Assembly: GCA_963814985.1 (NCBI GenBank)
Contig: CAWFFV010000082.1
Location: forward strand, 104,030 to 168,029
Reading direction: 5' to 3'
DNA from: CAWFFV01 sp963814985
GTDB taxonomy: Bacteria > Chloroflexota > Ktedonobacteria > Ktedonobacterales > Ktedonobacteraceae
DNA length: 64,000 bases
Below are positions 19,411 to 28,096 of the stretch, piece after piece. How positions within the stretch are numbered: the first letter of the stretch is position 1; each line of letters begins with the position of its first letter. The notes below the pieces were generated by a model. That model had not been told where the DNA came from, ran no database searches, and saw nothing but the letters and a program-made list of their open reading frames with translations. The position numbers and the translations under genes were made by a program.

Positions 19411-19439
19411 AATATACCACAGGCATGAGTAGATGTCAA
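19411..19439 (-). promoter_or_regulatory. Consensus promoter for rho with a long leader
   Basis: On the minus strand a perfect TTGACA (19434-19439) and TATATT (19411-19416) are separated by exactly 17 bases. Transcription would start near 19404, leaving an untranslated leader of about 230 bases before rho. Rho commonly autoregulates through its leader, so a long, unstructured, C-rich leader is plausible here; the binding itself is inference. No other feature is seen in 19174-19576. Confidence 0.7.
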
Positions 19440-19576
19440 GGGCTTTTCCTGCATCGTGTTCTCTCATTGAACCCGAGGGTGAAGTGTCCCAGGCCCACCG
19501 TAACTACGCTTCTCTGCTAATTCTGGCCGAGGCTAGTCACTGGCACGTTTGTAAGAGCTTACAAGCATTTTGTTTG

Positions 19577-20050
19577 TCAGCTCTTTGCTTTTGCCGTGGG
19601 ATACTTGACACTGTACATCATAGGATACTGTATATCATAGAATGAATACCAGTATTTGTCAATCCACTGGTTACAACAATGGAGATGCTCACCTAATTCC
19701 CTGTGCTCCAGTTCTCGATCTACTACTTTATTGGCATGGGGATGCTTAAAAAGACGTGGGAGCGGTGAGCCAAAACCGTGAGCATAGTGTGCTAATTCAT
19801 GAGCAATGGTGATCAGCAAGACGTATCCAGGTACTTGCGGCAGTTGAAGTAGAGAGTTGATACCAATGAACGAAGTTGCCCTGTCCAATGAAAGACGGAT
19901 CAGACCGAGGCGAGACCTCCACGGATAGCTGTAAGCAATCTGGACATCATTAACACAGGGTAGATCAGCGAAATACGTTTGCCAGATCTGGTCAAGATAC
20001 GCTTTGAGATCTAGCGTTGTTGGTTCGGTAGCGACGGTAGCCTGTTGCAT
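19577..20050 (-). CDS. Putative SprT-like zinc metallopeptidase
   Basis: A 157-residue protein with the zinc motif AHELAHYAHGFG (HExxH) near residue 85 and a downstream acidic/histidine segment RELEHRELGEH that could supply the third ligand. It has no signal peptide or membrane segment. SprT-like and other minigluzincin proteins share this size and arrangement; exact family is not certain. The final 20 residues look disordered. It is divergent from the candidate non-coding transcript upstream. Confidence 0.6.
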   Translation of the reverse strand: MQQATVATEPTTLDLKAYLDQIWQTYFADLPCVNDVQIAYSYPWRSRLGLIRLSLDRATSFIGINSLLQLPQVPGYVLLITIAHELAHYAHGFGSPLPRLFKHPHANKVVDRELEHRELGEHLHCCNQWIDKYWYSFYDIQYPMMYSVKYPTAKAKS

Positions 20051-20204
20051 ACAGTAACTCCTTACGTTCCTTAATATGTGTTAGTTCAGTATACCGACCA
20101 GCCTACAATGCTATATTGGTGATATTTCACAATGTTGTGATCGTTGCGTGATAAAATTCCTCTTTGCTGTGATGCAACAGTGAGTGACAGATCCTATACT
20201 AGTG

Positions 20205-20665
20205 GTGTGAGAGGAAAGGATAACCTCTCAAGTACAGAAGAGAGGAGAATTTCTGATAGAACAGCGAAACTTCTCCAGGGACGGTAGATCGGGACGAATG
20301 AATGGCGTAATCGAAGGACACAACACTCTACGTGAATGATATAAGTTCACAGAGTTACGCAAGGCCAGCGAAATGAGCCGCCTTTGGTACGCAAATACGC
20401 GCAATGAACGAGATCCATAGACTTATCAGTGTCTGATGTAGTAGAAAGGAGAGCTTTCGAGCATAGAGAGATTTCTCCAGTAGCAAGGCAATAACGCAGG
20501 GGACATCATATCGAGGTCCAACAGACTACAACTACACTACATAAACAAGGTAGGTGTACCGGGTCGCAAGAGGTCATTGAGAAGAACCGTCGACATAAAT
20601 AGGAAAAGGAGAGGTCCATTGGACTGTTAGTAAGGCGGGTGCTATTGACGCCCGCCTTTTTCTTT
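20205..20665 (+). ncRNA. Candidate standalone non-coding RNA
   Basis: This 460-base stretch has no plausible ORF on either strand, yet has a TATACT -10-like box at 20195-20200 and ends in a strong intrinsic terminator. It begins with a hairpin GAGAGG...CCTCTC. It holds two similar stem-loops that close with TTCTCCAG (about 20243-20277 and 20448-20480), and a paired GAGGTCCA motif (20513 and 20611). The -35 region is weak. It does not match tmRNA, RNase P, SRP or 6S hallmarks that I know. It is not upstream of any co-directional gene, so a riboswitch is unlikely. Confidence 0.35.
20632..20664 (+). terminator. Intrinsic terminator of the candidate ncRNA
   Basis: AGGCGGG (20633-20639) pairs with CCCGCCT (20651-20657), with two further pairs inside and a loop of about eight bases, followed by TTTTTCTTT. 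The U tract is only on the plus strand, so it ends a rightward transcript and not miaA. Confidence 0.8.
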
Positions 20666-20676
20666 GTTCTACCGAC

Positions 20677-21600
20677 TTACTTTAAAAACTCTCTCACAAT
20701 CCCTTCAGCTTGATCTTCGATGTCATCATCTCCCTCAATCCACACAATGCGCTTCTCGCGGCGAAACCATGTCAACTGTCGGCGTGTAAAGTCGTGAATG
20801 GCATACTTCAAGCGCTGTATCATCTCCGCCTCACTGACAAACTCACCTCGTAGCCAGCGACTGATAAATCTGTACTCCAACCCGAATACTTCCAGGCGCT
20901 CATGACTCACCCCTTGCTCAAGCAAATCACGTATCTCCTGCACCATTCCTTGCTGTATACGTTCATCAACTCGTACATCGATCCGCCTGTACAACACCTC
21001 TCTTGGCCATTGTATCCCTAACAACAGGCAACGATAGAGCGGCTGCAAAGTCCTTTTCTGTTGTGAAAAGGGCTTACCTGAAATGATGCTTACCTCTAAG
21101 GCACGTATCACACGCCGTGGATTGCTACGGTCAATGGTCGTGGCACTCTGGGGGTCCAGCGCTTCGAGTTGTGTCAGCAGTTCAGCCAGGGGTCGGGTCT
21201 CAAGTTGTGCACGTAGTTCAGGTTGAGGGGGTACCTGGGGAATGTCAAGGTGATCGACGACGGCCTGGATATAGTGCGGCGATCCTCCAACGAGCAGGGG
21301 TTGACAGCCACGTGCCAGGATATCATTGATGGCTACGATGGCATCCCGTTGAAACTGTGAGACGGTATATACCTCTTGCGGGTCAACTACATCCAGCAGG
21401 TGATGAGGAACGAGTGCCCTCTCCTCTGGTGTTATCTTGGCGGTACCAATATCCATCCCACGATAGACTTGACGCGAGTCGGCGGAAACGATCTCTCCGT
21501 GTAGACGTTGTGCCAATGTAATACCCAGAGTGCTCTTACCGGATGCGGTTGGGCCAAGAACAACAAGTAAATTAGGATATACTCCTGAAAATTCCTCCAC
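20677..21600 (-). CDS. miaA: tRNA dimethylallyltransferase MiaA
   Basis: Adds the dimethylallyl group to A37 of UNN-decoding tRNAs. The P-loop VLGPTASGKSTLG is at residues 14-26; the substrate segment IVSADSRQVYRGMDIGTAK follows; then VPHHLLDVV, LVGGSPHYIQAV, the DPQSA..IDRSNPRRVIRALEV motif, and the C-terminal YAIHDFTRRQLTWFRRE. Length 307 is normal. It begins 10 bp after the kinase gene stops, so the two may be cotranscribed. Confidence 0.96.
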   Translation of the reverse strand: MEEFSGVYPNLLVVLGPTASGKSTLGITLAQRLHGEIVSADSRQVYRGMDIGTAKITPEERALVPHHLLDVVDPQEVYTVSQFQRDAIVAINDILARGCQPLLVGGSPHYIQAVVDHLDIPQVPPQPELRAQLETRPLAELLTQLEALDPQSATTIDRSNPRRVIRALEVSIISGKPFSQQKRTLQPLYRCLLLGIQWPREVLYRRIDVRVDERIQQGMVQEIRDLLEQGVSHERLEVFGLEYRFISRWLRGEFVSEAEMIQRLKYAIHDFTRRQLTWFRREKRIVWIEGDDDIEDQAEGIVREFLK

Positions 21601-21610
21601 GACGATCCTT

Positions 21611-23929
21611 TTATGGATGATTTTGTCTCATTAAATGATCAACACGTAATACGACTGTAAATGCAATTACTATTCCCAACAAAACACCAAAAGGCGTAAA
21701 GCAACTCACGGCAAAATCTGCCGTCAAGGAGAAGCCCAATAATCCCCCAAGCGCCATGGTAGTTACCAAAACTAACATACGCGCATGTGCTAATGCCCAG
21801 CTTATTCCATAGAGAATATACTCGCTGATTGTGCTATTCGTGCCAACAGTAGCCATAACGGAAGTAACAAGTAACATCACAAATAGTTGCAATGCTGGTT
21901 GTTGCTGATGCATCACCAATTGCCAGAAAGTTTTCACCAGTGCTAAGACAACCAGTGAACTTCCCATGCCTGTACATGCATAGTTGATGGTATCCTTGAG
22001 AGGCGAGGAGCGATTCCAGTTGACCAGTAAAGCCCCTAATGTAGCCGCTGGCACCATTCCCGCCAGTACGAGGATAAACCAGGGACTGGGCGGTAATGGT
22101 GAGACATGTATTGATGGTGGCAAGGCTGAGAGTAATGTGTAGAATAGGCTTGCAACCATAAATGCTGCTGCAAAGGTCTGACCACGCTGAATCCAGAGAC
22201 GTTGTCGCGCTGTGACTTGCAAAGGGTCCCAGCTACTGGATGTCGTGTCACTGGTACCAGGTTGACCATATTTCTTTTTATACTCGCTATCTCGATCCTT
22301 TTCCATAGAAAGCAGGCCGATATTGTTCCCTGTCGTACCAGATTTTGTATTGGGTAGCATTGTATTGGGTATTTGCTGAACCGCCGTCATACTACCCATG
22401 GTCAGCGCTACATCCTCATCTTCATCATCGTCCAGGTCGGCCCCGACGGTCTTTCCTCTACGTTGCTGCCAGTTACTCACTATCTGGTTGCCAAGGATCT
22501 CGACCTTTACCGTCACAACGATATCTTGTTGTAGCTCCTCACCGTCTGGTGAAATGACAACCGTTCCTGTATAGGGAGTAGAGCCGCGTAGTCCTGAGTT
22601 ATTGATACGCACATTGACACGTGTGCTCATACCATCAAATTGCGTCAGATCAATCAGAATCCAGGGTTCGCTTGTATGGATCGTTCCGCTCACGAGCTGA
22701 CCCTGGTCGCCAGTAATGGTGATGGTAAGCGGGGCTGAGATACCTGGATAGACCTGCCCGAAATCTATGGTGCGTGGGGTGACCTGGAGTGGCGAGGCAG
22801 GTTTGCGTATGAGCCAGCTACGGCCATTGTTTTGTGGGGATACTGGTTGAGCAGGTGGGGTCATGGTCCCTGATCGGCTTCCCTGAGCAATTTGTGATCT
22901 TGGGATACTACGAATGCGTGCCTTAGAACCCATGATGACCTGCAAGAGTTGCTCGGTTGATTCGTAAGGATCGCTTATCGTCGTTCGGATCTGACGGGCG
23001 GCACGTGCCAGATCCGCCTCATTTATTTCGCTTAGCCACAGCTCAATCTCTCCTGCGGCCAGATAATCGGAGGCTTCTTCGGGGTAGCGAGCACAGAGGT
23101 CGGCTAATTCTCCCGCCGTTGTGGCATGGTCGCCATTATCAAAGACAAAGGTGCCCACGCCGAGGAGTGCGCGACGGAATGTTGCAACGCTATCATAGCG
23201 GTTCTCTGGCTGAAGGGATGCGGCCCGTTCCAGTGTCTTTGCCACTACAGGTGAAATCTGTGGGTTGATAGCACGTACATCTTTCAAGCCAAAACCTGTC
23301 TCGGACAGAGTGTTGGTCAGCAATTGAAACAGGGTGATTGCCAGCGAGTAGATATCGGAGCGCTCATCAGTCTGTGTTTTGCCATACTGCTCTGGTGGCG
23401 CAAACCCTGGCGTGCCGAGTAATTGGGTGTCCTGTGAACTGGTGGGCCGAAAGAACCGCGCGATACCGAAGTCGATTAATTTGATACGACCGTTGCGCAT
23501 AAACATAATATTGCCCGGCTTCATGTCACGGAAAATGATCGGAGGGTTTTGACTGTGTAGATATTCCAGGACATCACACAGTTGACGTGCCCAACCGAGG
23601 ACTCGCCGTTCTGAAAAAGGTCCACCGTTACGTTCAAGCAGATCTTCAAGAGTTGAACCGTCAACGTACTCCATAACCATGAAATAGCGCTGACCTTCGG
23701 TAAAAAATCCGGTAAAGGCTGGTAGATTGGGATGGTTAAGCCCCCAGAGTATCTTGGCCTCGACTTTAAAGTTCTGAATGGCCTGTAAGCGTTCCTCTGC
23801 GGGTACCATCGAGAGGCTCATTTCTTTGACAGCACATATCGTCTGGCGTTTGAGATCCTTAGCCTGATAAACTGCACCCATACCGCCTTGCCCGATGGTG
23901 CGTTGGATCAGATAACGTTTGTGCAGCAA
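21611..23929 (-). CDS. Hanks-type Ser/Thr kinase with Ig-like and polytopic membrane domains
   Basis: The kinase domain covers residues 5-260: GQGGMGAVYQAK (P-loop), AVKEMSL (VAIK lysine), IIFRDMKPGN (HRD motif with Phe for His), LIDFGIAR (DFG) and APPEQYG. After a linker comes a beta-sandwich near 375-480 (TPRTIDFGQVYPGISAPL...VVTVKVEI), then about six membrane helices to the end. The only in-frame start codon is TTG 23929. In-frame sequence ahead of it (TGQLDRRTLLHKRY) resembles the usual linker before such kinases, so the true N-terminus, often a zinc ribbon, may be lost. It probably senses envelope or osmotic cues (inference). Confidence 0.85.
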   Translation of the reverse strand: MLHKRYLIQRTIGQGGMGAVYQAKDLKRQTICAVKEMSLSMVPAEERLQAIQNFKVEAKILWGLNHPNLPAFTGFFTEGQRYFMVMEYVDGSTLEDLLERNGGPFSERRVLGWARQLCDVLEYLHSQNPPIIFRDMKPGNIMFMRNGRIKLIDFGIARFFRPTSSQDTQLLGTPGFAPPEQYGKTQTDERSDIYSLAITLFQLLTNTLSETGFGLKDVRAINPQISPVVAKTLERAASLQPENRYDSVATFRRALLGVGTFVFDNGDHATTAGELADLCARYPEEASDYLAAGEIELWLSEINEADLARAARQIRTTISDPYESTEQLLQVIMGSKARIRSIPRSQIAQGSRSGTMTPPAQPVSPQNNGRSWLIRKPASPLQVTPRTIDFGQVYPGISAPLTITITGDQGQLVSGTIHTSEPWILIDLTQFDGMSTRVNVRINNSGLRGSTPYTGTVVISPDGEELQQDIVVTVKVEILGNQIVSNWQQRRGKTVGADLDDDEDEDVALTMGSMTAVQQIPNTMLPNTKSGTTGNNIGLLSMEKDRDSEYKKKYGQPGTSDTTSSSWDPLQVTARQRLWIQRGQTFAAAFMVASLFYTLLSALPPSIHVSPLPPSPWFILVLAGMVPAATLGALLVNWNRSSPLKDTINYACTGMGSSLVVLALVKTFWQLVMHQQQPALQLFVMLLVTSVMATVGTNSTISEYILYGISWALAHARMLVLVTTMALGGLLGFSLTADFAVSCFTPFGVLLGIVIAFTVVLRVDHLMRQNHP

Positions 23930-24311
23930 AGTACGCCGATCTAGCTGCCCCGTTTGTATATTCCATTGGCCATTATGCTGGCTGATGGCAAACCCCCCAT
24001 CTTTTCTTTACATCTGTTCGGGTTACGATATGTGCATCTCAGTATAGCATACCCCTGTGGGACATACTACCTATTAAGGACGTGACTTACGCTCCAGAAT
24101 CACATACCGTGGTACAATTTAGAAAAATATGCATGGTATTGTTGTTGAGCCGTATACATATACGACGTGAAGTACTGTTCATTCTATAAAACGCTCTTCT
24201 ACATCATTACTGGTATGGCAGAATAAAAATTCCTACCGATTTCACAGGATATTTATTTCCCAGGAGGTCTGAAAGCAGGATGTAGCAAGACAAGTTGGGT
24301 TGGTTTTATCT
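23930..24311. other. Intergenic region between kinase and secreted protein
   Basis: No gene is seen. The left part keeps the kinase-like frame without a start codon. The AT-rich middle may hold promoters for the genes on both sides, but I see no pair of boxes good enough to call. Confidence 0.4.
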
Positions 24312-24929
24312 ATGATAAAGAAGCAATTGAAACGTTCACGATCGCGCTCCTACCTCTTCCTGATGCTCAGCACCCTCATTATCCTCATTGGGGGAGGTCT
24401 GACATTGCTCTGGCAGGTGCAGCATGCGCCACAGAGTAGGGCTGATGGTGGCAGTGTTGTTGGCCCTCCATCTCTGCCTGCTGCAACCGTTAATGCTATT
24501 TTAGCACGTGTGGGTAGTCCGATGGCGGGTACTGGTAGCGTGATTGAGCAGGCATCACGCCAGACAAATATTGATGATGCCTTCGCACTGGGAGTGTGGT
24601 GGGCGGAGACCAATGATGGTGCGGCTGGCGTTGGTCTGGCGGATCGCAATCCTGGCAGTGTACGTGGCAGCGTGGGCTATCCCTCGGCTTTTGATGGCTA
24701 TACTATCTATCCATCCTACTCGGCAGCGATTTTCGATTGGTTTACGATTGTTGAGCATCGATATGTCAATCGAGGGCTGACCTCCGCCTATACGATCAGT
24801 TATCCTTATGTGGGTACTTCCGGTGCCTCCACATGGGCGATAAAAGTTGTCAATCTGATGATACGTTATCATGCTGAAGCACCAGCGACCTATTCCTACT
24901 CCTGCTGTGACCGCAACGGTCATCCATAA
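24312..24929 (+). CDS. Secreted glucosaminidase-like domain protein
   Basis: A membrane segment at residues 15-37 (FLMLSTLIILIGGGLTLLW) acts as signal or anchor. The extracytoplasmic domain has AILARVGSPMAGTG, IDDAFALGVWWAETNDG (a lysozyme-like glutamate), NPGSVRGS, and YPSYSAAIFDWF, the look of Mannosyl-glycoprotein endo-beta-N-acetylglucosaminidase-like hydrolases. ATG 24312 is chosen over TTG 24300. Near the end, a one-base shift at about 24893 would join it to the following frame (EAPAT then IPTPAVTATV), giving a longer protein with a second membrane segment; this may be the true gene. Confidence 0.6.
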   Translation: MIKKQLKRSRSRSYLFLMLSTLIILIGGGLTLLWQVQHAPQSRADGGSVVGPPSLPAATVNAILARVGSPMAGTGSVIEQASRQTNIDDAFALGVWWAETNDGAAGVGLADRNPGSVRGSVGYPSAFDGYTIYPSYSAAIFDWFTIVEHRYVNRGLTSAYTISYPYVGTSGASTWAIKVVNLMIRYHAEAPATYSYSCCDRNGHP

Positions 24930-25443
24930 AACACAAGGTCTATCGCTGGAAGCAGCGCGTGTGGTCAAAGTACAAAAAGTGCAGGTCAACCATGTGCAAG
25001 CGATACAAGTACGCACTGAGAATACGCAAGGTTTCTCGTCCACAAGCCAGCTTCTGCTGATCTGTTTTGGTCTATTGCTGGCTGCTGTGATTGCCTTGCT
25101 GGGAGTAAAGATGGGACTGACTGTCCCTGCACCTGTTCGAACACAGCACATTGACCCTATTACACCGTTGCCCGCATTCTTCTCCAACGAGGTCTTGCCC
25201 TTGATCGAGCAACGATCTCAGTGGCAACCGTTGCCGCTCACACCATGGCAACAGCCTGCAGCAACACCTGTAGAGACGCTGGTTCCACAGTTTGCGTTTG
25301 CCGCCTCTGTTCCTACAGGTAGTCATCTGCCGACACAATATCACGATTCGCCTCGCCGTGTGGTCCTGTTGCCCTCGAAGGGTCCCAAAAGTGTCGAGCA
25401 GAACACTGGGCTGGACCAGGATGCCGCTCGGGCCATTCACTGA
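24871..25443 (+). CDS. Membrane protein, or frameshifted C-terminus of the preceding gene
   Basis: A real ATG opens this 190-residue frame 59 bases inside the preceding gene. It has a polar N-terminus (PTPAVTATV), one membrane helix near 57-80 (LLLICFGLLLAAVIALLG) and a Pro/Gln-rich tail. No domain is recognised. The Pro/Thr-rich start reads naturally as a linker continuing from the glucosaminidase-like domain, so I favour one gene split by a one-base shift. Confidence 0.45.
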   Translation: MLKHQRPIPTPAVTATVIHKTQGLSLEAARVVKVQKVQVNHVQAIQVRTENTQGFSSTSQLLLICFGLLLAAVIALLGVKMGLTVPAPVRTQHIDPITPLPAFFSNEVLPLIEQRSQWQPLPLTPWQQPAATPVETLVPQFAFAASVPTGSHLPTQYHDSPRRVVLLPSKGPKSVEQNTGLDQDAARAIH

Positions 25444-25626
25444 AGATCTGCCCTCTAGTTCCAATATCGGGCAGCGCACTCTTGAGCCTGTGGGGCAACG
25501 GGCCGGAGGCCTGTTACGGCGTTATGGTGGTGTAAGTCGGTTGGGAGCCTACTGATAACACTCCAGGGGAGGAGTACGAACTTGCTTCTCTCCTGAAGAA
25601 AGCTGAAAAACAGGTCTAATAAACAG

Positions 25627-25655
25627 TTGACAAATTTTTGTTGTGGGTGTAATAT
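25627..25655 (+). promoter_or_regulatory. Consensus promoter of tRNA-Leu
   Basis: TTGACA (25627-25632) and TAATAT (25650-25655) are separated by 17 bases, placing the start about 17 bases ahead of the tRNA. Confidence 0.75.
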
Positions 25656-25679
25656 GTTTTGCGTAATCCCTTAGGGTTT

Positions 25680-25759
25680 GCCCTCGTGGCGGAATGGTAT
25701 ACGCAGCAGGTTGAGGGCCTGTGCCGAGAGGCGTGGTGGTTCGAGTCCACTCGAGGGCA
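25680..25759 (+). tRNA. tRNA-Leu (anticodon GAG)
   Basis: The acceptor stem GCCCTCG pairs with CGAGGGC. The anticodon loop is TTGAGGG, so the anticodon is GAG. The variable arm is extended (class II), and the T arm is GTGGTTCGAGTCCAC. The discriminator is A and CCA is not encoded. Confidence 0.93.
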
Positions 25760-25769
25760 CTTATACACA

Positions 25770-25805
25770 TGGGCATCCAACAAACTGGATGCCCCATTTT
25801 TCCCC
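25770..25805 (+). terminator. Terminator after tRNA-Leu
   Basis: GGGCATCCA pairs with TGGATGCCC around a short A-rich loop, followed by ATTTTTCCCC. Confidence 0.7.
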
Positions 25806-25811
25806 TGTTAT

Positions 25812-25885
25812 GGGCGATTAGCTCAGCTGGTTAGAGCGGCTGCTTTACACGCAGTAGGTCTGGGGTTCGAATCCCTAATCGCCCA
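25812..25885 (+). tRNA. tRNA-Val (anticodon TAC)
   Basis: The acceptor GGGCGAT pairs with ATCGCCC. The anticodon loop TTTACAC gives anticodon UAC, and the T arm is GGGGTTCGAATCCCT. CCA is not fully encoded. Confidence 0.93.
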
Positions 25886-25905
25886 CCCATAAAGCGGCTC
25901 TAGAG

Positions 25906-25950
25906 GCTCATCCATAGCTATTTGTAAAAGTGTTATGGATGAGCTTTTTA
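25906..25950 (+). terminator. Terminator after tRNA-Val
   Basis: GCTCATCCATA (25906-25916) pairs perfectly with 25934-25944, followed by TTTTT. Further right, 26031-26041 and 26063-26073 form another 11-bp inverted repeat (CCGAGAGTCTC) of unknown role; nothing else is seen up to the CRISPR array. Confidence 0.8.
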
Positions 25951-26203
25951 ATAGGGAATTTGGCTTTGAGAACGGCTGATTTCCATTTCTCGGAAAAAAG
26001 TCCTGTTCTTGTTTAGTACTTTTGTAATTTCCGAGAGTCTCGGCGATGACGTGGTTTGAGCTGAGACTCTCGGAGCACTCCAGAAGCGGCGCGACGATGA
26101 AAGAGGGCAGAACCTATTGTTCAGGTAAAATACCTCCCCAAAAAAGAGATGCTCGGAAACCCTTGCATGAAGCGGCTTCCTATGCTAGACTAGAAGGGTA
26201 GCA

Positions 26204-26454
26204 GTCTAAATGGCCAGGGGCATCCGCGAGGAATTGAAACCAGAGCCTTGGGGGACAATTTCTTGAGCGGGATCAGTCTAAATGGCCAGGGGCATCCGCG
26301 AGGAATTGAAACACCCATGCATCTACCAGTTCCAATATTGGTTTCGTCGTCTAAATGGCCAGGGCATCCGCGAGGAATTGAAACTTGCAATGGTGTCGCA
26401 TAGAAGTAGCGATAGGTGTGTCTAAATGGCCAGGGGCATCCGCGAGGAATTGAA
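26204..26454 (+). CRISPR. Orphan CRISPR array, four repeats and three spacers
   Basis: The 37-base repeat starts GTCTAAATGGCCAGGGG and ends GAATTGAAAC, at 26204-26240, 26276-26312, 26349-26384 (one G short) and 26420-26454. The last copy loses its final bases, which marks the distal end. Spacers of 35, 36 and 35 bases are all different. The GAAAC end is typical of type I and III repeats. No cas gene lies in this window, so the array depends on a locus elsewhere or is a relic. Confidence 0.92.
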
Positions 26455-26465
26455 GGAAAAAAGAT

Positions 26466-26514
26466 ACCCAGGGCTTCTACATCATTATTGAGTAGAGGTC
26501 CTGGGTGTTTTCTT
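26466..26514 (+). terminator. Terminator just after the CRISPR array
   Basis: ACCCAGGGCTTCTAC pairs with GTAGAGGTCCTGGGT (two G-U pairs) around a loop of 11 bases, followed by GTTTTCTT. It starts 11 bases after the last repeat and would end the pre-crRNA. Confidence 0.75.
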
Positions 26515-27022
26515 GTCAGTTGGGTCCATGGAGCTGGCTAGTAGAGGGTATATTAAGATCAGTAAACTTGTCTTCTAATGTAGCTTTATGTGATCTCACC
26601 CGCCTAAAATCTCCAGTATTTTCTTAATCACTTTAGCCATTTGGTTTTGTCACTGAGGTTTAGTGACGGACCTGGAGGCAAATGATTGGGCACAAAGGAT
26701 TTAAAGGGTTCTGGTGGAACGGCTTGTCCTTATTAAAGGTTCCTTTAATAAGGATCTTGCTTATTAAAGTTATTGCCATGTTTCTTTAATTACAAAATAA
26801 TAACGCAAAAATGTCGACGTTTCACCTCGTCTCGTTGGTCAGCTTTTTTGTTGTGGCCTGGAATCAGGCGCTTTAAGTTAACTTGTGTTGAGGAGATGTT
26901 TGTGTTTACCTGTTGACATTGAGGAGGTCCAGAGGTTATTAAGTACTTGTGAAGAAGGTGATCCTTAATACGAAGTGACTCACGCTCTGGGAGCCAGGAT
27001 AGCACAGGAGTAATACTCATAG
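26515..27022. other. Intergenic region with a 12-bp palindrome
   Basis: CCTTATTAAAGG (26728-26739) and its complement (26742-26753) flank two bases, a possible operator-like site. No convincing gene is seen; the short minus-strand frame at 26790-27020 has no recognisable content. Confidence 0.4.
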
Positions 27023-27776
27023 AATCAACAGCAGTGGAACGCTACTCTCTATGATCAGAAGCATGCTTATGTCTTTGAATATGGCAAGAGTCTCATCTCT
27101 TTGCTTCATCCTCAGCCAGATGAGATGATTCTCGATCTTGGATGTGGAACTGGTCACCTTGCGAACACTATTGCCAAATCAGGGGCAACAGTTATAGGCA
27201 TTGATAAATCGCCGGAGATGATAGCGCTGGCACAAAAGACATATCCACATTTGAGGTTTCAACAGGCGGATGCCAGTGATTTCACTTTTTCTACCCCGTT
27301 CGATGCAATTTTTTCCAATGCCACACTTCACTGGGTGCGAGAAGCGGAGAAGGCAGTTCAGTGCATGGCAAGAGCCATAAAACCTAACGGTCGGCTTGTT
27401 ATTGAATTTGGGGGCAAAGGAAATGTCGCAACTATTGTCTGTGCAGTTCAGCAGTCGATCAAAGAGCTGGTGAAGATCGAAGTAGAATTCTGGCTGGTAT
27501 TATCCATCCATTGGAGAGTATTGCCCATTGCTTGAACAGCATGGCTTTGAGGTACAATCTGCCCTACTTTTTGACCGACCCACTCTGCTAGAAGGTGAGC
27601 AAGGATTAAGAGACTGGATACGTATGTTCGGTGGAACTATGTTTCATCATATCCCCGCTGAATTACAAGAGCACATATTAGATCGCGTTGAAGAAATAAC
27701 ACGAGACCGTTTATTTCAACAGGGGCACTGGTTTGCTGATTATCGACGGCTACGTATAGTCGCCATCCGCATATAA
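27023..27776 (+). pseudogene. Class I methyltransferase (trans-aconitate methyltransferase-like), disrupted
   Basis: The frame opens after TAG at 27020 and reads QQQWNATLYDQKHAYVFEYG, the family N-terminus, but no start codon precedes it. Motif I is ILDLGCGTGHLA; then IGIDKSPEMIA, FDAIFSNATLHWV and IKPNGRLVIEFGG. Near 27490 the reading shifts, and WYYPSIGEYCPLLEQHGFEV continues in another frame to 27776. One base restores it. The missing start codon in addition to the frameshift argues for real decay here. Tam-like enzymes methylate small acids; the substrate is not known. Confidence 0.7.
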
Positions 27777-28096
27777 AAATGCTGGCGGTGTAGGAATAGA
27801 ACTTCGGTTACTGCCCTTTCATGTTTAGCTGGTGGAGATTGGAGAGGGCACATAACCCATTAGGTGGGTTATGTGCTCAAAACATTGTCACGTCTCATGA
27901 GAAGAAAGTATAATTAAAAGAGGAAATATTGATGGTGAGTGGAAGTGCCCTGGTCAGATCCGGTCCTACGGGAAGAGTGTGCCAGACGTAATCCCATATC
28001 ATATCAAGGAAAGCCAGCATACAAGAAGCCATCCCGATGGTTTAGCAATTGTGCCTTTCGTCGAAACTTTCTACGCGAGAGAAAGGAAAACAACCT
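27777..28096. other. Intergenic region with a 12-bp hairpin
   Basis: GCACATAACCCA pairs with TGGGTTATGTGC (27848-27876) around five bases, with no U tract after it. No gene is seen. The kinase ribosome binding site (AAAGGA) is at the right end. Confidence 0.4.

Noticed and set aside
20205..20665. Known housekeeping RNA (tmRNA, RNase P, SRP or 6S)
   Set aside because: I could not find the conserved cores of these RNAs; the closest look-alike, GAGGAAAGG, is not followed by the expected RNase P motifs.
26190..26390. Minus-strand frame with repeated VSIPRGCPWPF
   Set aside because: It is the translation of the CRISPR repeats, not a gene.
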